Part shown: piece after piece, positions 8,954 through 18,341 of the stretch
Numbering within the stretch: the stretch's first letter is position 1
Layout of the letters: each line of letters opens with the position of its first letter
Origin: Deltaproteobacteria bacterium
GTDB taxonomy: Bacteria; Myxococcota; Kuafuiibacteriia; Kuafuiibacteriales; Kuafuiibacteriaceae
DNA length: 64,000 nucleotides
Direction: 5' to 3'
Assembly (NCBI GenBank): GCA_020632995.1
Contig: JACKEN010000005.1
Coordinates: forward strand, 1 to 64,000
Notes under the pieces: generated by a model
The model's database searches: none
Told to the model about the DNA's origin: nothing
Seen by the model: the letters and a program-made list of their open reading frames with translations, nothing else
Translations under genes and position numbers: made by a program

Positions 8954-11900
8954 TTGAGCGAGCCCGCGGACACCCCGGCGCCCCCGCCGGAATCGGCGCC
9001 CAGGGCCGCGCGTCGGCGTCGCCGGTGGCGGCGCTGGCGGCGAGTGCTGCTCCTGTCCCCGCTCTTCATCCTCACCGGTCTGGTGCTGGCGGTGGTGGAG
9101 CTGCCCTACATCCTGACGCCGGACATGATCCGGCGCGAGGTGGTGTCCGCGATCACCGAGAACCTGGGGGTCCCGGCCGAGATCGAGGGGCTGAAGTACG
9201 GGGTCTTCACCGGAGTGGAGCTCGAGGGGGTCCGGGTGGGGCCGCCCGAGGGCTTCGAGCGCGACGTGTTCCGGGCCAAGCGGATAGCGGTGGGCTACGA
9301 CCTGTCGGGGATCCTGTCCCGAACGGTACGGGTCGAGGAGGTCGCCCTCGAGGACCCCCACATCGTGCTCGAGACCCGCTACGGCAGGAGCAACCTGGAC
9401 GCGATCCTGGCCCACCTGGCCGCCCGCGCCGCCCCCGAGGAGGCGCCGCCGCCCTCCGGGCCGAAGGGCGGGCCGCTGTTGCCGATCGACGTGCTCCTCG
9501 ACGACCTGCACGTCGGGCCCCTGACGGTGGAGCTGGTGAGCGATGGGCCCCAGGACCCCGCAAGCGGAGCGCGCAGCCGGGCGCAGCCCGGCGGAGAGGG
9601 GTGGGACGGCTCCGCCGGCCCGGGACCCCAGGTCCTCCTGCAAGAGCAGGTCTGGTTGCGGGCCAAGGGGGAGGCGGGGCGCGCGAAGCTGGACGTCGAG
9701 GCGCGCCTGTTCACGAAGCTCGCCGAGGGAAAGCAGGACAACCTGCGCCTCAGCGTCCCCCCGAGCGCCGACGGGGCCGAGGCGGTGGCCGGGCACGGCG
9801 ACGTGGGCCTCGACCTGAACGCCAGGGTGAAGGCCGACACCCACGACGGCCTGAAGCTCCAGGCGCTCGACGCGCGCCTCGACCTCACCCCGCGCCTCGC
9901 GGTGAAGCTGGGCCCCCGGGACCTGCCCGAGGTGCGCGCTCGGGCCGCCCTGGGCCTGTCGCTGGCGCCGCCCGAGGATCGGCTCACCCTGACCCCGGTG
10001 CAGCTCAGCCTGCACGACGCCCCGCTCCTCGAGGCGGAGGCCGAGCTGTTGGGCCTGTACGCCGCCCTCTCCCAGCAGCTCGGCACGATGGCGGCCCTCG
10101 GGCTCCGCCAGGCGGTGGGTCTCGAGGCGGGCCGGGATCCCGCTCGCCTCACCCTGAAGGTGCCGCGCCTGGCCCTCCCGCTCGACCAGCTGTCGCCCTA
10201 CGCCGCGATCTTCGAGCCGGGGGCGAGGATGTCCGGCCACGCCGGGGTCTTCGACCTCGAGGTGGTGGGGGCGCCTGACAAGCTGCAAGCAGGCCTGCCA
10301 GAGATGATCTCGGGGCGGGTCGGCTTCGACGCCGCGCGGGTCCGGCTCCCGGGCCGGGACGTGGCGGTGGAGCGTCTGGACGGCGGCTTCACCCTCGGCG
10401 TCGCCTCGGCAGAGGAGGAGGCCCCCGGGTTCGGGCTCGGGGGCGAGCTGGCGCTGGGTGCGGTGCGGGTCCCCGGGGTGCGGCTCGGCGGCGGCCGAGT
10501 AGCCTTGGACGGGCACCTGCCCCGGCTCGGGGTGCCGCTCGAGGGCCCCACCCGCCTCGCCCTCACGGTGGAGCTCGAGCAGGTGGTGGCGCCCGGCGCC
10601 ACCGTGGCCTCGGCCCGCGCCACCGCAAGAGTCGAGGGCGCGGACCTGTTGGCCGAGGCCCGCACGACCCCGCCGGTGGCGGTGGACCTGTCGCTGGAGG
10701 CCCGCGGCATCAGCGCCGCGACCGGCACGGTGGCGCCCTACGCGGTGCCCGAGGCGCGCTTCGTCGCCCACGCGGAGCTCGAGGGCCTGCTCGCCCCCTC
10801 GACCGCGCCCATCCCCCTGACCGCCTCGCTCGTACTGCCCCGGGTCACCGGCCCCGGCGGCCTCGGGTTGGAGCAAGGCAGCCTGCAGGTGAAGGGCGAG
10901 GTGGAGGACCCCCGGCGGCGGGTGCCCTTCGACGCCGACCTGACCACGACCTTCCGGGCCACGCGCCTCACCCAGGGGCCCTATGCCCTCGCCGCGCCGC
11001 AGGCCAGCCTGCGCCTGACCGCCCCCGGGGCGGCGGTGCTGGGCACCGGGCCCCTCGCCGGGCAGCGCCTGCCCGCCTCGGTGCAGGCGAAGCTCACCTT
11101 CGAGACCGAGCGCCTCACCGGCGCGGGCCCCATGGCCGGGCTCTCGATGCCGCTGGCCCTGAGCGTGGACGCCAAGGCGCGCCCGGGGGAGGGCGCGCTG
11201 GAGGTCACCCGCGCCCAGCTCCAGGTGAAGGACACCCTCGCCCTCGGCGCCACCGCCCGGGTGCGGCGCGCCTTCGCCCCCAGCCGGTGGGCCTCGCTCT
11301 CGGTGGTGCTCGAGGAGGCGAACCTGGGGCCGCTGGTGGCCAGCCTGCCCAAGGCCTACCTCGCGGGGGTCGAGGACGTGGTGGCCCGGGGCAAGGTCAG
11401 CGCGCGCCTGGGCTTCGAAGGGCAGCTGTCGCACCTCGAGCAGGAGATCGACCTGCGCGCCTCGCCGGTGCGCCTCGAGGCCCGGCTCGGGCTCTCGCAG
11501 GTCGGGTTGACGAGCCGGCTCCGCAAGGTGTCCTTCGATGGCCTCGACTCCGAGACCAACCTCGCGGTCGGCCAGCAGGGGGCGGAGTTCCGGAACACGG
11601 TGACCGTCGGCGTGCTCGAGGTGGGGGAGGGCGATCTCCATCGCCGCCTCCAGGGCGCGCGCATGTACCACCGCTTCGGCTACCAGGCGGGGGAGTGGCT
11701 GGCCGACTCCGGGGTGTCGGTGGACACGGTGGAGGGCGCGGTGGCGGGCGGCGGCGACGTGAGCGGGGTCTCCGCGCAGCTCCTGTTGCGTTACCCCACC
11801 GGCGGGAACCTGGAGCTGCCCCAGCTCAGCGTGGTGGCGGAGTCGCTGGGGCTGGTGGCGCACGGCCAGGGGCGCCTGGCCCGCGGCGCGTTCGGGGTGC

Positions 11901-13096
11901 TCGAGCCGGAGCTCGACCTGTCGGTGTCGGCGGACTTCGATCTGCTGCGGGCCCTGGTGCCGAGCCTCGAGGCGCTGAGCGGCCGCGTCATGGCCGAGCT
12001 GGCGATGCACCCGAACGGCGGCGGGGCGGGCTGGGATCTCGCGGGCGACGTCGAGATGAGCGGCTTCGGCTACAAGGCGGGCCTCACCGAGGTGGTGGGC
12101 ATGTCGGGGCGGATCCCGGTGCACCAGGGCCTCGCGCTGCCCGAGCCCCGCTTCGATCCCGAGGTGGCGGCCCAGGTGGGGCGCCTCGGCGACGACCTCG
12201 AGGCGCGGGTCGAGGAGCTGACCGCGCGCCTGCAGCGGGTGCAGGTGCTGATGGACACCGAGGACGTGATCCTGGTGCCGCCCCGGCACGCGGACCACGA
12301 GGCCCTGCGCCCCTACCGGCGGATGCGGGGGGCGGACCTGCGGGCGGAGCGCCTGATCTCGGACCGCTACAAGCTCGAGGCGGTGATCATGGAGGCCCAG
12401 TGGGCGCAAGGCATCTTGCGCCTCGACCACTTCGAGGCCGCGCTGTGGGACGGCGACCTGTTGGCGGACATGGCGCTCCAGCTCACCCCGGATCTGGACG
12501 TGCGGGTGCGGGCCCGCGGCACCGTCACCAACATCAACCTCGACATCCCCTACGCGCTGGCCACCGGCGGCACCCCCGAGACCGACCCCGCGGCGAAGGA
12601 CAAGTACGCCACCTCCGCCACGCTCGACCTCTCCTTCGCGCTGAAGGAGCGCAGCCTCAACGGGCGGGTCGAGATCAGCAAGCTCTCCGAGGCCCTGGTG
12701 CAGCGCCTCTTCGGCGGCCTGAACCTCTCGGGGGGCGGCGGTGCGCTGCGCGCGCTCGGGATGTCCGAGCGGGTGGGGGTGCGCCCGGTGGCGGCCAAGG
12801 TGTGGATCGCGAACAACCTCTTGAACGTGCAGTTCGACTGGCGGCGCCTGTGGCTGCACGTCTACTACGACAGCTGGAACCCCCTCTGGCTGGTGGTGGA
12901 CTCCGCCCTGATCTTCCTGCGCCCCGCGGTGATCCCGACCCTGGGTGGCCTCTACGTCATCCCCACCGTGAACGGCGCGATCCGCCGCTTCTCGCTCTCC
13001 GACTTCATCGACCAGGCCCTCGAGACCTCCCAGGCCGATCAGAAGCTCCTCGCCCTGGCCCCGTACCTGACGGCGGCTCCGGAGCCCGAGCGCTGA
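8954..13096 (+). CDS. Giant AsmA/TamB-like envelope protein
   Basis: About 1380 residues. A short Pro-rich then Arg-rich cytoplasmic N-terminus (PRAARRRRRWRRWRR) precedes one membrane helix (VLLLSPLFILTGLVLAVVELPYI). The remainder is a very long beta-rich periplasmic region with repeating 'LD..ARLDLTPRLAVKL' strands and a C-terminal segment with hydrophobic strands (YYDSWNPLWLVVDSALIFL). This is the layout of AsmA-like/TamB-like bridge proteins that handle lipids or barrel proteins between membranes; the family assignment rests on architecture only. Start uncertain: TTG at 8954 (used) or TTG at 8903, neither with a good ribosome site. lgt follows 43 bases downstream. Confidence 0.75.
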   Translation: MSEPADTPAPPPESAPRAARRRRRWRRWRRVLLLSPLFILTGLVLAVVELPYILTPDMIRREVVSAITENLGVPAEIEGLKYGVFTGVELEGVRVGPPEGFERDVFRAKRIAVGYDLSGILSRTVRVEEVALEDPHIVLETRYGRSNLDAILAHLAARAAPEEAPPPSGPKGGPLLPIDVLLDDLHVGPLTVELVSDGPQDPASGARSRAQPGGEGWDGSAGPGPQVLLQEQVWLRAKGEAGRAKLDVEARLFTKLAEGKQDNLRLSVPPSADGAEAVAGHGDVGLDLNARVKADTHDGLKLQALDARLDLTPRLAVKLGPRDLPEVRARAALGLSLAPPEDRLTLTPVQLSLHDAPLLEAEAELLGLYAALSQQLGTMAALGLRQAVGLEAGRDPARLTLKVPRLALPLDQLSPYAAIFEPGARMSGHAGVFDLEVVGAPDKLQAGLPEMISGRVGFDAARVRLPGRDVAVERLDGGFTLGVASAEEEAPGFGLGGELALGAVRVPGVRLGGGRVALDGHLPRLGVPLEGPTRLALTVELEQVVAPGATVASARATARVEGADLLAEARTTPPVAVDLSLEARGISAATGTVAPYAVPEARFVAHAELEGLLAPSTAPIPLTASLVLPRVTGPGGLGLEQGSLQVKGEVEDPRRRVPFDADLTTTFRATRLTQGPYALAAPQASLRLTAPGAAVLGTGPLAGQRLPASVQAKLTFETERLTGAGPMAGLSMPLALSVDAKARPGEGALEVTRAQLQVKDTLALGATARVRRAFAPSRWASLSVVLEEANLGPLVASLPKAYLAGVEDVVARGKVSARLGFEGQLSHLEQEIDLRASPVRLEARLGLSQVGLTSRLRKVSFDGLDSETNLAVGQQGAEFRNTVTVGVLEVGEGDLHRRLQGARMYHRFGYQAGEWLADSGVSVDTVEGAVAGGGDVSGVSAQLLLRYPTGGNLELPQLSVVAESLGLVAHGQGRLARGAFGVLEPELDLSVSADFDLLRALVPSLEALSGRVMAELAMHPNGGGAGWDLAGDVEMSGFGYKAGLTEVVGMSGRIPVHQGLALPEPRFDPEVAAQVGRLGDDLEARVEELTARLQRVQVLMDTEDVILVPPRHADHEALRPYRRMRGADLRAERLISDRYKLEAVIMEAQWAQGILRLDHFEAALWDGDLLADMALQLTPDLDVRVRARGTVTNINLDIPYALATGGTPETDPAAKDKYATSATLDLSFALKERSLNGRVEISKLSEALVQRLFGGLNLSGGGGALRALGMSERVGVRPVAAKVWIANNLLNVQFDWRRLWLHVYYDSWNPLWLVVDSALIFLRPAVIPTLGGLYVIPTVNGAIRRFSLSDFIDQALETSQADQKLLALAPYLTAAPEPER

Positions 13097-13139
13097 GCTG
13101 GACTGCGCCGGCGGTCTCGTGCGTTGATGCCCAGGCGCC

Positions 13140-13967
13140 ATGTACCCGGTCCTGTTCCACGCCTTCGGGGTACCCTTCTACAGCTACGCCGTGCTCATGG
13201 TGGCCGGCTACCTGGCGGCGCTGGGCCTGTTGTTCTGGCTGAGCCCGAAGGAGGCCGCCCCCGACACCGGCGGGCTCGAGCGGCCCCAGGTCTGGGACCT
13301 CTTCATCGTCATGGTGGTCAGCTCGATCATCGGCTCGAAGGTCGGGCACGTGCTGTTCGAGGCCGACGCTCACCAGGGGGTCAACTCGCTGTGGGAGCTC
13401 CTGCAGAAGGACCCGTGGCACGCCTTCCGCCTCGGTGAGGCGGGCTACGTCTGGTACGGCGGCATGATCGGCGCGCTCCTGGTCGCGGTGATCTACTTCC
13501 GCCGGCGCCCGCGCCTCGACGCCTGGCAGTACTCCGACGCCTTCGCCCCCGCGATCATGGCCGGCGCCTCGGTGGGGCGCGTGGGGTGCTTCCTCGCCGG
13601 GTGCTGCTACGGCCAGCCCACCGAGGCGGCGTGGGGGGTGTGGTTCCCGGGGCTGCCCGGCCCGGTGCACCCCACCCAGCTCTACGACTCGTTCGTGGCG
13701 GGCACGATCGCGGTGTTCCTCTTGTGGCGCTTCCACCACCGCCGCTTCGTGGGCGAGAACATCGCGCTCCTCCTGATGCTCTACCCGCTCGCGCGGGCCA
13801 CCACCGAGATCTTCCGCGGAGATCCGGAGCGCGGGACCTTCGGGCCGCTCTCGACCTCGCAGCTCCTCTCGATCCCGCTGTTCGCGATCGGGCTGTGGTT
13901 CTACTTCAAGCGCAGCCGCGAGACCGCGGCGCCGACCCCGGCCGCGCCAAACCCCACGCCCTCGTGA
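13140..13967 (+). CDS. lgt: Prolipoprotein diacylglyceryl transferase
   Basis: A 275-residue polytopic inner-membrane enzyme that moves diacylglycerol from phosphatidylglycerol onto the lipobox cysteine of prolipoproteins. Seen: YSYAVLMVAGYLAALGLLFW (TM1); a conserved KVGHVLFE stretch; VWYGGMIGALLVAV; the Lgt signature around GASVGRVGCFLAGCCYG; HPTQLYDS; and a final TM followed by a basic tail. Length is normal for the family. The signature has Cys where many homologues have Asn (GRxGNF). The many lipobox proteins nearby are its expected substrates. Confidence 0.95.
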   Translation: MYPVLFHAFGVPFYSYAVLMVAGYLAALGLLFWLSPKEAAPDTGGLERPQVWDLFIVMVVSSIIGSKVGHVLFEADAHQGVNSLWELLQKDPWHAFRLGEAGYVWYGGMIGALLVAVIYFRRRPRLDAWQYSDAFAPAIMAGASVGRVGCFLAGCCYGQPTEAAWGVWFPGLPGPVHPTQLYDSFVAGTIAVFLLWRFHHRRFVGENIALLLMLYPLARATTEIFRGDPERGTFGPLSTSQLLSIPLFAIGLWFYFKRSRETAAPTPAAPNPTPS

Positions 13968-14029
13968 AGGGAAACCACCGGCATCAGGACGGTGCACCTC
14001 CGCCCACAGCCTGCTAGCATCCGTCCCCG

Positions 14030-14971
14030 GTGTCCGAGCAGGAGGAGGATCGCGGGCCGACGAAGGCCACCGGGGGCGAGTATGAGCTCCCTCTGGAGCA
14101 CACCCAGCGGGTCCGGGCCCGGCAGCAGGGCCCCGCGCCCACCCAGCTCAAGGTCCACGACGAGCCCGAGCCCCCGCCGCCGCGGAGCTCCACCGAGCTC
14201 TCGGAGCGGGCGCGCCGGCAGCGCCGCATGGAGCGGGATCGCCGGGCCGAGCGCCGCGCGATCGGGGTGGTGGGCTTCGCCCTCGTGCTCCTCGGGGGCG
14301 GCGCCCTCGTGGCGGTGAACCTGCTCATGGACGATCCGCCCCCCGCCCCCCCGCAGCCGGCCGATCCGGCGGCGGAGGCGCCGCCCGCCCCGTCGCGCCC
14401 GATGGGGGTGATCTCCACCCCGATCGAGGAGACCCCCGACCTCCCGGTGCTGCGCTTCCTGCGGCAAGACGGGTTGACGGTGGGGGCGGAGGGCCTGCCC
14501 GAGGTGGTGGCCCGCCCCGAGGCGGGCGAGATCGGGCCGCGCGCCGCGGTCGAGAGCTGCCGGTTCGCGTACGGGGTCTGGGAGCTGTCCCCCAACAAGC
14601 GCTTCCGCTTCCTCACCACCTGCGAGGCCCTGAAGGGCCAGATCCTGGTGGGGGCCTACGAGGTCGAGGGGGCCACGGTGCGGATGTCACCCCTGCCCGC
14701 GCAAGACATGTTGCTCGTGACCGAGATGTCCCTCGAGCGGCCCTCGGTGGCCCACACCCGCGTGCTGCGCCCCGGCGACCCGAGCCCGGTGCTCGAGGTG
14801 AAGCAGCGCCTCACCGCCCTGCGCCCGGGCCTCGAGGGTGAGGCGTTCCGCGACGCCTACGAGCCGCGCAACACCATCGCCCCCCGCGGCGCCCCCGCCG
14901 CGGCACCTCCGCCGCCCCCCGCCGCCCCGCGGGATCCGGTGCTGGACATGTTGCAGGGAGGTGGCCAGTGA
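14030..14971 (+). CDS. Single-pass membrane protein of unknown function
   Basis: A 313-residue protein with GTG start. A ~75-residue charged cytoplasmic N-terminus ends in a basic cluster (RARRQRRMERDRRAERR), followed by one TM (AIGVVGFALVLLGGGALVAVNLL), a Pro/Ala-rich linker, and a periplasmic domain (~145-285) containing two Cys (VESCRFAYGVWEL, FLTTCEALKGQI) that could pair. The C-terminus is Pro-rich. Its stop overlaps the next gene's GTG (GTGA), so the two are translationally coupled. No family recognised. Confidence 0.78.
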   Translation: MSEQEEDRGPTKATGGEYELPLEHTQRVRARQQGPAPTQLKVHDEPEPPPPRSSTELSERARRQRRMERDRRAERRAIGVVGFALVLLGGGALVAVNLLMDDPPPAPPQPADPAAEAPPAPSRPMGVISTPIEETPDLPVLRFLRQDGLTVGAEGLPEVVARPEAGEIGPRAAVESCRFAYGVWELSPNKRFRFLTTCEALKGQILVGAYEVEGATVRMSPLPAQDMLLVTEMSLERPSVAHTRVLRPGDPSPVLEVKQRLTALRPGLEGEAFRDAYEPRNTIAPRGAPAAAPPPPPAAPRDPVLDMLQGGGQ

Positions 14972-15870
14972 GGTCCCCCGTGCCCGGGCTCCAGACCGCC
15001 GCCGCTGGGATGATGCTGACGGTGCTGGCCGGTCTCTCGGCCTGCCTCACCACCACCCAGGCCCCGCCGCCCCCCGCCGCGGCGGCCGCCCCCCGCGCCG
15101 AGCCCCAGGTCCCCCCGGCCGCGCCGGCGGAGCCTCCCCCACCTGTCCTCGCCGCGGCCACGGTGGAGCCGCCCCCGCCCCCCCCGGTGGAGCCCCCGCC
15201 CCCCGCGGGCCCCAAGCCCAGGAAGGGCGGCCGCTTCTCGGTCCTGATCCTCGGCGACAGCATGGCCGCCACCGACTTCGGCCAGGCCCTCGAGGCCCGC
15301 CTCGACAAGCACCCGAAGGTGGTCGCCCACCGCCGCGGCAAGAGCGCAACCGGCCTTGCACGACCCGACTTCTTCGACTGGATGAGCGAGGGCCCGGCCC
15401 AGGTGAAGAAGCACGACCCCGACCTCGTGGTGGTGATCATGGGCGGCAACGACGGCCAGGATCTCATCGCCAAGGACAAGAAGGCCCGCCGCGTCTTCTG
15501 GAAGACCAAGGCCTGGGAGGACGCCTACCGCCAGCGCCTCCTCGACTTCGCGGCCAAGGTCACCGCGGGCGGCCGCAAGCTCGTCTGGCTGGAGCTCCCC
15601 GCCATGGACAAGCCCGGCCTCGAGGCGAAGCTCGAGACCATCCGCCGCGTCCAGAAGGACACCCTCACCGAGCTGGGCGCCACCGCCCACCACGTCGACA
15701 CCGCCGACTTCTTCTACGACGGCAAGCGCCTCCTCACGCAGGCCAAGGTCGACGGCTACAAGGCCCCCCAGGCCTTGCGCCAGGCCGACGGCATCCACTT
15801 CACCGTCCCCGGCAGCCGCTACTTCGCCAACCGCGTGTACCCCGAGCTCCTCCGCCTGATGGGCTTGTAG
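14968..15870 (+). CDS. SGNH/GDSL-family hydrolase lipoprotein
   Basis: A 300-residue protein. The GTG start overlaps the upstream stop by 4 bases. The signal ends in a lipobox (LAGLSAC), followed by a ~60-residue Pro/Ala linker. The catalytic domain shows block I LILGDSMAATDF (Ser nucleophile), block III VVVIMGGNDGQDL (Asn) and block V ADGIHFTVPG (Asp/His), the SGNH layout. In other bacteria such periplasmic proteins act as esterases or modify cell-wall sugars; the substrate here is unknown. Coupling to the preceding membrane protein suggests they work together at the envelope. Confidence 0.85.
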   Translation: MRSPVPGLQTAAAGMMLTVLAGLSACLTTTQAPPPPAAAAAPRAEPQVPPAAPAEPPPPVLAAATVEPPPPPPVEPPPPAGPKPRKGGRFSVLILGDSMAATDFGQALEARLDKHPKVVAHRRGKSATGLARPDFFDWMSEGPAQVKKHDPDLVVVIMGGNDGQDLIAKDKKARRVFWKTKAWEDAYRQRLLDFAAKVTAGGRKLVWLELPAMDKPGLEAKLETIRRVQKDTLTELGATAHHVDTADFFYDGKRLLTQAKVDGYKAPQALRQADGIHFTVPGSRYFANRVYPELLRLMGL

Positions 15871-15887
15871 CCCTCTCGCTGAGCTTC

Positions 15888-16951
15888 GGCTTGCGTGGGT
15901 TGGGTGGGTGCTTGGCGCTTGTTCTACGCTTTGGCTTGCGTGGGTTGGGTGGGTGCTGGTGCGGCGCTTCGCTTCCGGGGCGGAGGTCTTCCCCGCTCCG
16001 GGGGACCGGCGGGTAGGGGGCAGCTCGGCTCCGGGTGACGGTGGCTCCGCCTTCTTGGGGGCCCCCTGTCTTGGCTCTTCGTGCGGGTCTATTGCCGCCC
16101 CAAAGTCCCCCTTCGGGGGAAGACCTCCGCCCCTCCCGCTCCGCTCGCGTCTGCGCCCGGGCCTCGCTGGGGGCGTGGTGCGTTGTGGCCCCCGTGGTGG
16201 GGCGTCGCTCTGGGCGTGTTTGTGGTGCGCGGTGGCGTGGGTGGTGGTGCGTTGCGCCGAGCCCCGGTGTGCGCGGTGAGGTGGTGGTGGGGCGTTCCGC
16301 TCAGCCCCGGTGTCCGCGGTGAGGGGGTGGTGGTGCGTCGCTCTGGGCGTGTTTGTGGTGCGCGGTGGCGTGGTGAGGCGTTGCGCCCAGCCCGGGTGTG
16401 CGCGGTGAGGCGGTGGGGGGGCGTCGCTCTGGGCGTGTTCGTGGTGCGCGGTGGCGTGGGTGGAGACGCTCGTGTGCGCGGTGAAGCGGTGGTGGGGCGT
16501 AGCGTAGTGAGCGGTGGTGGTGTGCGGGTCTGGGCTTCGGCGAGGCGCGGTGCGTAGGACCGGCGTTGACGGTCACGGGTGCTGGGCCGGGAGCGCACCG
16601 GACCTTCGCAGGCGGGATTGCATGGTCGACGAACGACCACGACGGAGCGCAATCAGAATTGCAGCCGGTTGGCCCGAAGCGCCCCTGGCGCAGACGCAAG
16701 CGGAGCGGGAGGGGCGGAGGTCTTCCCCCGAAGGGGGACTTTGGGGCGGCAAAAGGCCCGCACGAAGCGCCAAGGCGCGGGGCCCCCAAGAAGGCGGAGC
16801 CACCGTCACCCGAAGCCGAGCTGCTCCCTACCCGCCGGTCCCCCATTCGGGGGAAGACCTCCGCCCCGGAAGCGAAGCGCCGCATCGGCACCCACGCGAC
16901 CGAGCCCGATCGAAGCGCCGATCAGCGCATCAGCACCCACGCGCCCAAGCC
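15888..16951. repeat. ~1.06 kb nested inverted-repeat element between convergent genes
   Basis: This 1085-base gap between two convergent genes is filled by an element with long imperfect inverted-repeat arms. The core left arm 15961-16157 matches the reverse complement of 16687-16883 at roughly 90% or better by eye. The arms extend outward: 25-bp direct copies at 15888-15912 and 15933-15957 resemble the reverse complement of 16888-16906 and 16932-16951. Each arm is itself inverted: the 18-mer GGGGCGGAGGTCTTCCCC lies at 15977-15994 and 16711-16728, and its complement at 16116-16133 and 16850-16867. I see no convincing gene in it; open frames read through it are Pro/Gly/Arg-rich translations of the repeats. 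Confidence 0.85.
16202..16459 (+). repeat. Direct repeats in the centre of the inverted-repeat element
   Basis: A 39-bp G/T-rich unit (beginning GCGTCGCTCTGGGCGTG) occurs at 16202-16240, 16335-16373 and 16421-16459, the last with one change. After the first two copies a second shared block (GCGTTGCGCC...GTGTGCGCGGTGAGG) follows at about 16250 and 16378, giving an irregular composite repeat. Purine/G bias is strong on the plus strand. Spacing is uneven, so it is not a CRISPR array. Confidence 0.75.
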
Positions 16952-16955
16952 GTAG

Positions 16956-17534
16956 CTACCGCCCGCCCGAGATCCGCCGCCCGATCTGCACCAGCTCCGT
17001 ATCTGCAACCTGGCCTTCGCTCTCCTCCGCCGGAGCCCCTCGGCGGTTGAAGCGGTAGCCGCAGCCCTTCAGGACCAGGGGCGTGCCGGTGAGCGGCACC
17101 ACCGGGTAGGTGCGGCAGAAGAGGGGGCGTAAGCGGTACTCGCCGCACAGGCCGTCGGGGCGGAGGGCGTGGCAGCCGAGGACGCGGACGAGGAGGCCGT
17201 GCTCGACCTCCCACGAGTAGCCCTTGTCGTAGAAGCTGTAGAAGCGGGTGAGCTTCCACAGGGCGAGGCGGCGCAGGAGGGGGGAGCGGTCGAGCCAGCC
17301 GGACCACTCCATGAGGACGTGGTGGCAGCAGGCGCCGCGTCGGTCGCAGCCGCCCGCGACCGTGTACTCGGTGCGCAGCAGGACGCGCCCGAAGCGGTGG
17401 CCGAGGGCGGCGAGGGCGACCCACGGGGCGACGAGCTCGCGGGCCACCCGGTGGAGGGCGCGGCGGAGCGGGCCCCGGTGGGGCACGTCCGGCTGGGCGC
17501 CCATGAGGTCCCGAGCGGGGCGAGGGGAGGACAA
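16956..17534 (-). CDS. YkgJ-like cysteine-cluster protein
   Basis: A 192-residue protein with a cysteine pattern typical of the YkgJ/CxxCxxCC family of putative Zn- or Fe-S-binding proteins: GGCDRRGACCHHV (~65-77), LGCHALRPDGLCGEYRLRPLFC (~120-140) and a later GCGYRF. No signal peptide or clear membrane span is needed for this fold. A second ATG ten codons in (17504) is an alternative start. Its stop is 4 bases from the end of the inverted-repeat element, and it lies 2 bases after the beta-barrel gene's stop, so they are probably co-transcribed. Biochemical role unknown. Confidence 0.8.
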   Translation of the reverse strand: MSSPRPARDLMGAQPDVPHRGPLRRALHRVARELVAPWVALAALGHRFGRVLLRTEYTVAGGCDRRGACCHHVLMEWSGWLDRSPLLRRLALWKLTRFYSFYDKGYSWEVEHGLLVRVLGCHALRPDGLCGEYRLRPLFCRTYPVVPLTGTPLVLKGCGYRFNRRGAPAEESEGQVADTELVQIGRRISGGR

Positions 17535-17536
17535 GG

Positions 17537-18331
17537 CTAGCTGTCGAAGGGATCGAAGTGGAAGGTGAACACGATCTGCGGGGTGATGTAGGTGGTCTCG
17601 GGGCCGCGGCCCGCGCAGTCAGCGGCGTCGCGATCGATCGGCACCGCCTGGTTTACGAGATCCTGGTTCGCGCCCGAGTCGAGGCAGCGCCCTCGGTTGT
17701 TCTTGTACGACGTGAGGGCGAAGTCGCCGTACTTGGGGAAGATCGCGTCGAACTTCACGCCGGCCGAGAGGAAGGACGTGAGCTTGTACTCGACGTGCAG
17801 ATCCACGTCCCAGAATGTGCCGGTGTAGGCGAAGTCCTTGCCGACGAGGCTGTAGCCGAACATCACGCCGATGCCGGCGTCGAGGGGGAAGTCCTTGTCG
17901 TCGAGGCCGAGCAGGCCGAGGAACTTGATGGGGAACAGCCGGATGCCGCCGCCGATGAAGCCGGCGCCGCCCGCGCTGTTGCCGAGGTCCCACCCGTTGG
18001 CCACGAGGCCGAACTCGGGGCCGCCGAAGCCGAACAGGGACCAGCCGAGCCGGAACTGGGTCGCGAGGCCCGGCCCGGGGCAGCAGGTGGCGCTGTCGGT
18101 GTCCGGGTAGTCGCCGATCCCGTCCTTTCCGCCCGGCACCTCCTGGGTGACCAGCTCGGTGCCGCTGAAGCTGCCGTAGCCCAGCCCCAGCTGCAGGTAG
18201 AGGCCGGAGCCGGCCTCCGCCGCGGTCGGGTTCAGGGCCAGGGCCAGCCAGAGGGCGGCCCCCAGGGCGGCCAGGGTGGGCCACCGCGCGGTTCGACCGA
18301 GGGCTGGAGTTCCGATGGAGGGGGCCTGCAT
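17537..18331 (-). CDS. Outer-membrane beta-barrel protein
   Basis: A 264-residue protein starting MQAPSIGTPALGRTARWPTL, with a signal peptide ending PTAAEA. The mature part consists of short amphipathic strands with Gly/aromatic turns (SGLYLQLGLGYGSFSG, WDVDLHVEYKLTSFLSAGVKF, TYITPQIVFTFHFDPF) ending in hydrophobic/aromatic residues, as in porin-like barrels. Start taken at ATG 18331; a longer in-frame reading toward 19537 is antisense to the PEP-synthase regulator gene and rejected. Divergent from that gene across 78 bases. Confidence 0.82.
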   Translation of the reverse strand: MQAPSIGTPALGRTARWPTLAALGAALWLALALNPTAAEAGSGLYLQLGLGYGSFSGTELVTQEVPGGKDGIGDYPDTDSATCCPGPGLATQFRLGWSLFGFGGPEFGLVANGWDLGNSAGGAGFIGGGIRLFPIKFLGLLGLDDKDFPLDAGIGVMFGYSLVGKDFAYTGTFWDVDLHVEYKLTSFLSAGVKFDAIFPKYGDFALTSYKNNRGRCLDSGANQDLVNQAVPIDRDAADCAGRGPETTYITPQIVFTFHFDPFDS

Positions 18332-18341
18332 GATCCGGCGC

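Noticed and set aside
8888..13141. A 1417-codon open frame on the minus strand opposite the AsmA/TamB-like gene
   Set aside because: High GC makes long antisense frames. The protein is a low-complexity mix of His, Arg, Gly and Leu without domains, while the plus strand shows a TM helix and regular beta repeats.
16202..16459. Possible CRISPR array
   Set aside because: Only three copies, unequal spacing, the 'spacers' also repeat, and no cas genes are nearby.
16089..16891. Several open frames across the inverted-repeat element
   Set aside because: They are Pro/Thr/Arg- or Gly-rich translations of the repeats in both orientations, with no start context or family.
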